Part shown: piece by piece, positions 5,939-10,316 of the stretch
Layout: each line of letters starts with the position of its first letter
Numbering within the stretch: position 1 is the first letter of the stretch
NCBI GenBank assembly: GCA_019348435.1
Contig: JAHWJM010000060.1
Location: 1 to 10,316, forward strand
Reading direction: 5' to 3'
Length of the DNA stretch: 10,316 nucleotides
Source: Actinomycetota bacterium
GTDB taxonomy: Bacteria; Actinomycetota; Thermoleophilia; Solirubrobacterales; Solirubrobacteraceae
Made by a program: the position numbers and the translations under genes
Notes under the pieces: model-generated
The model's database searches: none
What the model was told of the DNA's origin: nothing
Seen by the model: the letters and a program-made list of their open reading frames with translations, nothing else

Positions 5939-6838
5939 TTACGAGCGCAGGAATAGCGCTCGGCTCGGGCGGCGCAGGTTGCGCCGGACGTAGCGCAGCT
6001 TCTCGCGCCGGACGAACGCGCAGATCTCGGGCTCGGCGCGCGGCGCGCGGCGCACCCCGGCGAGCGCCCAGCCGAGGATGTAGCTCATCCCGCCGATGAC
6101 GTACGGCTTGCGCCCGAAGCGCATGACGCCGCCGCCGACGACGAGGAGGGGGTGCTGCCCGTACGCCCACGCGCAGAGGCCCCAGCGGCGGAACGCGCGT
6201 AGGCGACCGTCGTAGAGGCCGGTGGGCCGCAGGTGGACGGAGTCGCCCTCCGCAACCGAGAGGCTGCGGACGTCCCAGCCCGCCATCTTCGCCTTGAGCT
6301 CATCGATCATGTCCCAGCCCAGATGAGCGTCGAGCGGCTGGATCGCTTCGTAGCAGGCCCAGCGGTAGAACTTGTTCGGGCCCCGCACGTTGTCCGGCGC
6401 GTTGAACTCGCGCTCGAGCTGTCCGTCGGGCAGCTCGACGGCGAGGTAGGTTCCCGTGATGCCGAGCGCTGCGTCTCCGAGGAGCTCGCGCTCGGCCGCC
6501 TCGAACAGCGTCGGCACAAGGCGCAGGTCTGCGTCGAGCTTGACGACGATGTCCGGCGTCTCCGAGAGCTGGCGGACGCCCCACTGGAACGCGAGCAGCT
6601 CGGCAGCGGTCGCGAGACGGTCGTGCTCCGGGGGGCGCGGTGGGCGCCGCAGGGCACGGGCATACGGATGCTCAGCCGCGAAGGCCTGCACGATCTCGTG
6701 CGACGCATCGGTGGAGCCGTCGTCGACGAGCAGCAGCTCGTCCGGCTGGCGCGTCTGTCCGGCGATCGACGCGAGCAGCGTCGGGAGGTATTCCTCTTCG
6801 TTGAGGAAGGCGACGACGACCGCCAGGCGCGATGTCAT
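5939..6838 (-). CDS. Family 2 glycosyltransferase
   Basis: A 299-residue GT-A fold inverting glycosyltransferase, expected to add a sugar from a nucleotide donor to the lipid-linked repeat unit on the cytoplasmic side. Visible: N-terminal Rossmann-like strand AVVVAFLNEEEYLPTLLASI (6-25), nucleotide-binding DDGSTD at 39-44, the metal-binding DxD in KLDADL at 100-105, and acceptor-side GWDMIDELKA at 174-183. The C-terminal 110 residues contain aromatic and basic segments (RRWGLCAWAYGQHPLL) but no clear multi-span membrane domain. Its ATG overlaps the methyltransferase stop in the sequence ATGA, so the two are translationally coupled. It is the last gene of the minus-strand operon. Donor and acceptor sugars cannot be read from the sequence. 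Confidence 0.92.
   Translation of the reverse strand: MTSRLAVVVAFLNEEEYLPTLLASIAGQTRQPDELLLVDDGSTDASHEIVQAFAAEHPYARALRRPPRPPEHDRLATAAELLAFQWGVRQLSETPDIVVKLDADLRLVPTLFEAAERELLGDAALGITGTYLAVELPDGQLEREFNAPDNVRGPNKFYRWACYEAIQPLDAHLGWDMIDELKAKMAGWDVRSLSVAEGDSVHLRPTGLYDGRLRAFRRWGLCAWAYGQHPLLVVGGGVMRFGRKPYVIGGMSYILGWALAGVRRAPRAEPEICAFVRREKLRYVRRNLRRPSRALFLRS
5942..5962. terminator. Hairpin at the end of the glycosyltransferase gene
   Basis: CGAGCGC (5942-5948), a seven-base loop AGGAATA, and GCGCTCG (5956-5962) form a perfect seven-base-pair inverted repeat. It lies in the last codons of the minus-strand glycosyltransferase, immediately before its stop at 5941-5939, and about 110 bases after the convergent Wzz-like gene ends. 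It could stop transcription from either side. There is no T-tract, and it may simply reflect coding sequence. Confidence 0.3.
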
Positions 6839-7689
6839 GGCTTACGCCCGATGTAGATGTCGTCCTCCTCGAAGAGGTCGTGCGTTCGGCGCAGCGCGTA
6901 GCGCTCGATGACCTCTGGTGCGATGTCGTCGAGGAAGCGATCGACGCTTACGGCGAATCCGGCGTCCTCGAGCCGGTCGCGATAGTCCGATCCGTACAGC
7001 CGCACGTGATCCTCCTGACCGTACGCGCGCAGCGCGTCCGCCGGCGTGCGGACCTCCGGGTCCTCGAAGGTGGTCGCGCACTGCCGGGCGATCGGGCACA
7101 TGAGGACCGCCCACGCTCCGGGCGCCATGACGCGAACGAGCTCGGACATCGCGCCGCGATCGTCAGGGATGTGCTCGAGCACGTGGTTGCAGATCACGAT
7201 GTCGAAGCTCTCGTCGGAGAACGGGAGATCCTGGATGTCGCAGTGGACGTCCGCCCGCCAGGAGTCCAGATCAGCGCTGACGTACTCGATGTTCGGCAGC
7301 CGCCGCAGGATCCGCTGGATGCTCGCCTCGGGGGCCATGTGCAGCACGCGGTAGCGACGCGTCTGAACGTCGGTGCGCTGCTGCAGGTAGAGCCACAGCA
7401 GCCGATGGCGCTCCATCGAACCGCAGGAGGGGCAGCGGACGTTCGGAACCCCGCGGTGGGTGACGAGGCGGCTGAAGTCGTTGCGGCAGCACGGGCAGCT
7501 CACGCTGTCGCCGCGGTACAGCAGTGGGCGCAGGACGCGCAGCAGCGCGTCGCGCCGCGGTTCCGAGAGGACACGCTCACTGAGCGCACGCAGGGCGTCG
7601 ATGGCATGCTCCCGCGCAGCGCCGCCGGTGGTCGTCGAGGCGTGGTCTGCGACGGGCGACGACACGGGGCCTGCGGGTGTAGTGCTCAT
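6835..7689 (-). CDS. SAM-dependent methyltransferase with N-terminal zinc knuckle
   Basis: A 284-residue class I methyltransferase. Residues 1-60 are a poorly conserved, partly helical leader. Residues 65-89 contain CPCC and CPSCG, a likely zinc-binding knuckle, followed by SMERHRLLWLYL, a combination seen in a recognised group of methyltransferases from polysaccharide clusters. The Rossmann core starts with VLHMAPE (115-121), which replaces the usual glycine-rich motif I (VLDxGxGxG). YVSADLDSWRADVHCDI (136-152) supplies the acidic ribose-binding position, and SFDIVICNHVLEHIPDD (161-177) is the typical post-motif region. It probably methylates a sugar of the repeat unit or its precursor; the substrate is unknown. 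A GAGGGG sequence 13 bases before the ATG may be a widely spaced ribosome-binding site. It lies downstream of the flippase gene and overlaps the glycosyltransferase by four bases. Confidence 0.88.
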   Translation of the reverse strand: MSTTPAGPVSSPVADHASTTTGGAAREHAIDALRALSERVLSEPRRDALLRVLRPLLYRGDSVSCPCCRNDFSRLVTHRGVPNVRCPSCGSMERHRLLWLYLQQRTDVQTRRYRVLHMAPEASIQRILRRLPNIEYVSADLDSWRADVHCDIQDLPFSDESFDIVICNHVLEHIPDDRGAMSELVRVMAPGAWAVLMCPIARQCATTFEDPEVRTPADALRAYGQEDHVRLYGSDYRDRLEDAGFAVSVDRFLDDIAPEVIERYALRRTHDLFEEDDIYIGRKP

Positions 7690-7728
7690 CGCGTCAGAAA
7701 CGCCCCTCGTGCCTGCGGACTTGCGCGC

Positions 7729-9258
7729 TCAGGCGCCGCTCGAGGAGGGCGCCAGCCTGCGCGGCAGCACGACGAGCAGCCGAGCCGGGACGATTCGCCG
7801 CAGCGCCGCCGCGAGGTCTGCCCACGGCGCCGGGAACCACGCGCGCAGCGCGGCGAGGTATCCCGCCGCGCCTACGATCCCGACGACGGCGACGTGGACG
7901 AGCATCGGCGCGTCGAGAGTCGCGACGAGCCACTGCGCGGGCGCCACCGCGACGGCGAGCGCAGCGCAGGCGACGACCGCCGGCCTGACGTCGCCCCATA
8001 GCACCCGCACCGCCCGTCCGCCGCGCCCCCCGAGCAGCACTTGGTACGCGAGGACGAGGAAGACGCCGTGGACGGCCGTGGCCGCCGCGGCGACCGCGGC
8101 GATGCCGTGGCTCGCGACGATCACGACCAAACCGGCATAGACGACGAAGTGCGCCACACCGTAGCCCAGCAGCGCGCGCGAGCGGCCGGCAGCCATGAGC
8201 GCAGACCCGACGGCGTCGGTCACGAGCACGAAGGCGCCGCCGATCGCGAGGATCTGCGTCGGCACGACCGCCGGCTCCCACATCGGGCCGAAGAGCCACG
8301 GTACGAGGTCGGGCGCGAGCAGCGCGAGGGACAGGAGCAGCGGGAACACCACGACCGTCAGCAGCTGCACCATCCGCCGGCGCAGCGCGAGCATGTCGTC
8401 TGCGCTCTGCGTGCGAGCCAGCACCGGGAAGGCCATCTGCGTCATCAGGACGCTGATCTTGCGCTGGTACTCGACCGCGAGCTGGTAACCGCGCCAGTAG
8501 AAGCCTGCGGCAGCCGTTCCGAGCTGGGCGCCGACGATCGCGTAGTCGCCGTTGCGGAAGCCGGTCCACGCGACGCAGGCGAGCGCCGCCGGGCCGCCGT
8601 AGGGCAACAGCTCTCGCATCTGCCGGCTGCGCCACCGGGGCAGCGGCACGCGTACGAATGCGAGCCCCATCACCATCGCGACGACCATTCCGGCCATGCA
8701 CCCGAGCACCAGCGCCTCCGCGTCGAGGCCGGCGGCCGCGAGCGCGATCATCGCGATGATCCGTACACCGTTCTGCGCCAGCTCGATGATGCTGACGCGG
8801 CGGAAGTCGAGGCGCCGGCGCAGTACCGCCATCGGCAGCGCGTGGACGGCACCGAGCAGGAACCACGGCGTCGCGAGCATGATGAGCAGCGCTGTCCGCC
8901 CACCGAACAGGGGCTCGACGAGGACGACCGCGAGCAGCAGCGTGAGCGCGGCGAGCGTCATGCCGACGGCGAGGCTGAGCACGAGCCCGCCCTCGAGGTG
9001 CCCGCGCTCGACCTTTCGGCGCTGCACGATCGCGCTGCCGACGCCCTCCATCGGCATCGTGAGCGCCAGCTCCTGCACGATGACGATCACTGCGAAGATG
9101 CCGAACTCGGCCGGCGGGATCAGCCGCGCGAGCACGACCATCGAGGCGAGCATCGCGATCTCGATCGCCACCCGCGCATATGCCATCCAGCGCAGGCCGC
9201 CGGCAGCAGCGGCTGTCAGCTCCGCGTTCGTCCGGGCGTCGCCGAGCTGTTCCTCCAC
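7729..9258 (-). CDS. Wzx-type lipopolysaccharide/polysaccharide flippase (MOP superfamily)
   Basis: A 509-residue polytopic membrane protein that would move undecaprenyl-diphosphate-linked repeat units from the cytoplasmic to the outer face of the membrane. The N-terminal segment LRWMAYARVAIEIAMLASMV followed by LARLIPPAEFGIFAV (43-57) is the family signature. FRNGDYAIVGAQLGTAAAGFY (from 234) and TQMAFPVLARTQ (273-284) match the second conserved region, and repeated hydrophobic stretches give roughly twelve to fourteen helices. Length is normal for the family. The start is GTG at 9258, supported by a GAGG ribosome-binding site at 9267-9264 with five-base spacing; this site overlaps the stop of the upstream acyltransferase, seven bases away, so the genes are cotranscribed. 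The last 30 residues are basic and cytoplasmic. Together with the Wzz-like protein and the sugar transferase it points to a Wzx/Wzy-type pathway. Confidence 0.92.
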   Translation of the reverse strand: MEEQLGDARTNAELTAAAAGGLRWMAYARVAIEIAMLASMVVLARLIPPAEFGIFAVIVIVQELALTMPMEGVGSAIVQRRKVERGHLEGGLVLSLAVGMTLAALTLLLAVVLVEPLFGGRTALLIMLATPWFLLGAVHALPMAVLRRRLDFRRVSIIELAQNGVRIIAMIALAAAGLDAEALVLGCMAGMVVAMVMGLAFVRVPLPRWRSRQMRELLPYGGPAALACVAWTGFRNGDYAIVGAQLGTAAAGFYWRGYQLAVEYQRKISVLMTQMAFPVLARTQSADDMLALRRRMVQLLTVVVFPLLLSLALLAPDLVPWLFGPMWEPAVVPTQILAIGGAFVLVTDAVGSALMAAGRSRALLGYGVAHFVVYAGLVVIVASHGIAAVAAAATAVHGVFLVLAYQVLLGGRGGRAVRVLWGDVRPAVVACAALAVAVAPAQWLVATLDAPMLVHVAVVGIVGAAGYLAALRAWFPAPWADLAAALRRIVPARLLVVLPRRLAPSSSGA

Positions 9259-9265
9259 CGCTGCC

Positions 9266-10135
9266 TCAGAGCTCGCGAATGACCTTCGCCGGATTGCCGG
9301 CGGCGATCACGCCCGCCGGAAGCGACGAGCTGACGACGGCGCCGGCGCCGACGACCGCGTCCGCGCCGATCGTGACCCCCTTGAGGATCTTGACGCCCAT
9401 CCCGACGAAGACGTTGTCACCGATCTCGACGGGCGCCATCGCCTGGCCGCCCGCGCGCCGCCGCGCTGGGTCGAGGTGGTGGAAGTTGCTGTCGAAGATC
9501 TCGACGTGCGCGCCGAAGAGCCCGTCGCGTCCGATACGGATGCCGGCGCCCTCGCTCTTGATCATGAGGTTGTTGTTGAACTCGGTGCGATCGCCGACCT
9601 CGATGCGCGCCTCCTGGCGCGCTGCCTCGACGTAGCAGTAGCCGGCGTAGAAGAGGGGCGACATCTTCCAGCCGAACAGCCCCGCCGCACCGGCCGCAGC
9701 GAAGAGGTCGCGCGGGAGTGTTCCCGTGGCTTCCCACTCCTCGACCCCTGGCGCCACGTGCGCCTCGACCCATTCGCGCACCTCGGTTCGGAGCTCGTCG
9801 TGGGCCGGGCTCCACAGGCCGTACGGCACGTCCACCGCCGGCGGCGCCTTGGGGTCCCCGGGCTTGCCCTCCCACAGGTTGAAGTACCCCGTCGCCGCCA
9901 CGCCCCACAGGTCGTCCGACGGCGGGCCGTACTTCTGCTCCAGGAACTTCAGCCCGTACTCGGCCGCCCACGGCTGGCTGGCCGAATGCACCTCGTACAC
10001 CGGCAGGACCTGGTGGGCGCGGTCGGGGCCGAACGCCTGCTTGAAGATCCGCCCCACGCGCCGCGTCTGCCACGCCACCGCCGGGTCGCCCGCCAGCAAC
10101 CACTCCACGACGTCCATCACCGGAACGGTAGCCAT
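9266..10135 (-). CDS. Mosaic ORF ending in a hexapeptide-repeat O-acyltransferase
   Basis: One open frame of 289 codons, of which only residues from about 158 (ATG at 9664) to the end form a recognisable acyltransferase of the left-handed beta-helix family: SPLFYAGYCYVEA (159-171), INNN-like FNNN (186-189), EGAGIRIGRDGLFG (195-208), DSNFHHLD (215-222) with the probable catalytic histidine, GVTIGADAVVGAGAVV and AAGNPAKVI near the C-terminus. Such enzymes acetylate sugars from acetyl-CoA. The roughly 60 or more residues that normally precede YAGYCYVEA are missing. In their place lie fragments of other proteins: a squalene-cyclase-like start (1-22), an unrelated conserved block (about 25-107) and an acyl-CoA dehydrogenase N-terminus (109-157). 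The acyltransferase part fits the polysaccharide locus and lies seven bases before the flippase. The upstream part probably does not belong to it. Confidence 0.75.
   Translation of the reverse strand: MATVPVMDVVEWLLAGDPAVAWQTRRVGRIFKQAFGPDRAHQVLPVYEVHSASQPWAAEYGLKFLEQKYGPPSDDLWGVAATGYFNLWEGKPGDPKAPPAVDVPYGLWSPAHDELRTEVREWVEAHVAPGVEEWEATGTLPRDLFAAAGAAGLFGWKMSPLFYAGYCYVEAARQEARIEVGDRTEFNNNLMIKSEGAGIRIGRDGLFGAHVEIFDSNFHHLDPARRRAGGQAMAPVEIGDNVFVGMGVKILKGVTIGADAVVGAGAVVSSSLPAGVIAAGNPAKVIREL
9665..9811 (-). pseudogene. Acyl-CoA dehydrogenase N-terminal fragment inside the mosaic ORF
   Basis: Residues 109-157 of the mosaic frame read SPAHDELRTEVREWVEAHVA, then PGVEEWEATGTLPRDLFAAA and GAAGLFGWK. 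This is the first helix pair of acyl-CoA dehydrogenases, which normally continue with a PEExGG motif; here the match stops exactly at the ATG that opens acyltransferase sequence. Eight of 49 codons end in A or T (CGA, GAA, CCA, GAA, GGA, ACA, GCT, GGT), unlike the next segment upstream. It is about an eighth of a normal dehydrogenase and cannot be active. It lies in the reading frame of the acyltransferase. Confidence 0.6.
9812..10069 (-). pseudogene. Fragment of an unidentified conserved protein inside the mosaic ORF
   Basis: Residues about 23-108 read GRIFKQAFGPDRAHQVLPVY, then AEYGLKFLEQKYGPPSDDLW and GVAATGYFNLWEG. The pattern xIFKxxFG, RVxPVL-like, YGPPxxxLxxxAxxxYF recalls a block found in some bacterial secreted, possibly glycoside-hydrolase-related proteins, but I cannot name the family with certainty. 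Nearly every codon ends in G or C (CAT is the only exception I see between the AAG at residue 32 and the TGG at 108), a stricter bias than in the flanking segments. It has neither its own start nor an end. Confidence 0.4.
10070..10135 (-). pseudogene. Start of a squalene-cyclase-like protein (22 residues)
   Basis: MDVVEWLLAGDPAVAWQ (residues 7-23) resembles the N-terminus of terpenoid-cyclase/prenyltransferase-repeat proteins, which often begin with VVxWLLxGDPAIRWQVxRDL. The match ends at WQ and the frame runs on into unrelated sequence. ATG 10135 lies three bases after the stop of the upstream SDR gene; ATG 10117, six codons later, fits the family start better. The stretch is short, so the assignment is tentative. 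Confidence 0.4.
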
Positions 10136-10138
10136 GGT

Positions 10139-10316
10139 CTACGGTGCGACGTCCGGCAGCGAGCCGTCGGCGAGCATCCGCTCGACGCGGTCCCGGAGCG
10201 CCCCGCCGGAAGCCGCCGGCGTGAGGATCCAGAAGCGGTCGGCCCGTACCGCCTCGAGGACCTGCTCGGCGACGGCATCGGACGGTGAGGTGGCTCCCGC
10301 CGGCCGCGGCAACCCG
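10139..10316 (-). CDS. Short-chain dehydrogenase/reductase, C-terminal fragment
   Basis: The last 58 residues of a protein that enters from the right edge. It reads SPSDAVAEQVLEAVRADRFW, then ILTPAASGGALRDRVERMLA and DGSLPDVAP before a TAG at 10141-10139. The segment VAEQVLEAVRADRFWILT followed by a basic helix is characteristic of the C-terminus of classical SDR oxidoreductases, in which this helix and strand close the substrate side of the Rossmann fold. The NAD(P)-binding glycine motif and the Ser-Tyr-Lys catalytic residues lie outside the window, so substrate and cofactor are unknown. It is three bases upstream of the mosaic ORF and would be in the same transcript if the assembly is right. 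Confidence 0.6.
   Translation of the reverse strand, partial: GLPRPAGATSPSDAVAEQVLEAVRADRFWILTPAASGGALRDRVERMLADGSLPDVAP

Noticed and set aside
9266..10135. A novel multidomain fusion enzyme (cyclase/dehydrogenase/acyltransferase)
   Set aside because: Each upstream piece is far too short to fold or act, boundaries fall inside domains and codon bias changes between pieces. A chimera explains this better than a functional fusion.
8041..10288. Long plus-strand ORFs antisense to the flippase and acyltransferase
   Set aside because: Composition is His/Arg/Glu/Asp- or Ser/Arg-rich without domains, while the minus strand carries recognisable membrane and hexapeptide proteins.
1..10316. tRNA, rRNA, CRISPR array, insertion sequence, toxin-antitoxin or phage-defence system
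   Set aside because: No cloverleaf-like sequence, regularly spaced repeats, transposase motifs, terminal inverted repeats or defence-type domains were seen on either strand.

Overview
High-GC DNA with strongly GC-ended codons. The gene content (Fn3/DUF4082 secreted protein, DUF3558-like secreted protein, polysaccharide deacetylase, short sugar-phosphate transferase, Wzz-like protein, Wzx-like flippase) suggests an actinobacterium, probably of the class Thermoleophilia (Solirubrobacter/Patulibacter/Conexibacter type). The lineage is inferred from family resemblance, not from a marker gene.

Layout. Positions 1 to about 414 (minus) hold the middle of an FbpB/ThiP-type ABC permease that stops abruptly. 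From about 404 to 1300 (plus) lies the C-terminal part of a fibronectin-III/DUF4082 exported protein without its N-terminus. Then come a secreted Pro/Gln-linker protein (1380-2042, plus) and a polysaccharide deacetylase (2147-3220, plus). The deacetylase converges on a minimal undecaprenyl-phosphate sugar transferase (3225-3920, minus), with a perfect hairpin spanning the junction of their 3' ends. Diverging from the transferase is a plus-strand pair: an RmlA/StrD-like nucleotidyltransferase with eroded catalytic motifs (4020-5009) and a Wzz-like chain-length protein (5015-5833). From the right edge a tightly packed minus-strand operon reads leftwards: SDR C-terminus (10316-10139), a mosaic ORF ending in a hexapeptide O-acyltransferase (10135-9266), Wzx-like flippase (9258-7729), zinc-knuckle methyltransferase (7689-6835) and GT2 glycosyltransferase (6838-5939, ATGA overlap).

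Function. The core from about 1.4 to 9.66 kb reads as a Wzx/Wzy-type exopolysaccharide or capsule locus. The sugar transferase would load the first sugar phosphate on the lipid carrier, and GT2 would extend it. The methyltransferase, acyltransferase and deacetylase would decorate it, the flippase would move it across the membrane, and the Wzz-like protein would set chain length. No polymerase (Wzy) is visible.

Main cautions. Both ends look chimeric. At about 400-430 two truncated, oppositely oriented genes meet inside a short stretch that fits both families. At 9662-10135 one open frame strings together fragments of at least three unrelated proteins before the acyltransferase. Misassembly of a draft or metagenomic contig is the leading explanation, with real rearrangement as the alternative. 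The most interesting biological candidate is the apparently catalytically dead nucleotidyltransferase paralogue at 4020-5009.
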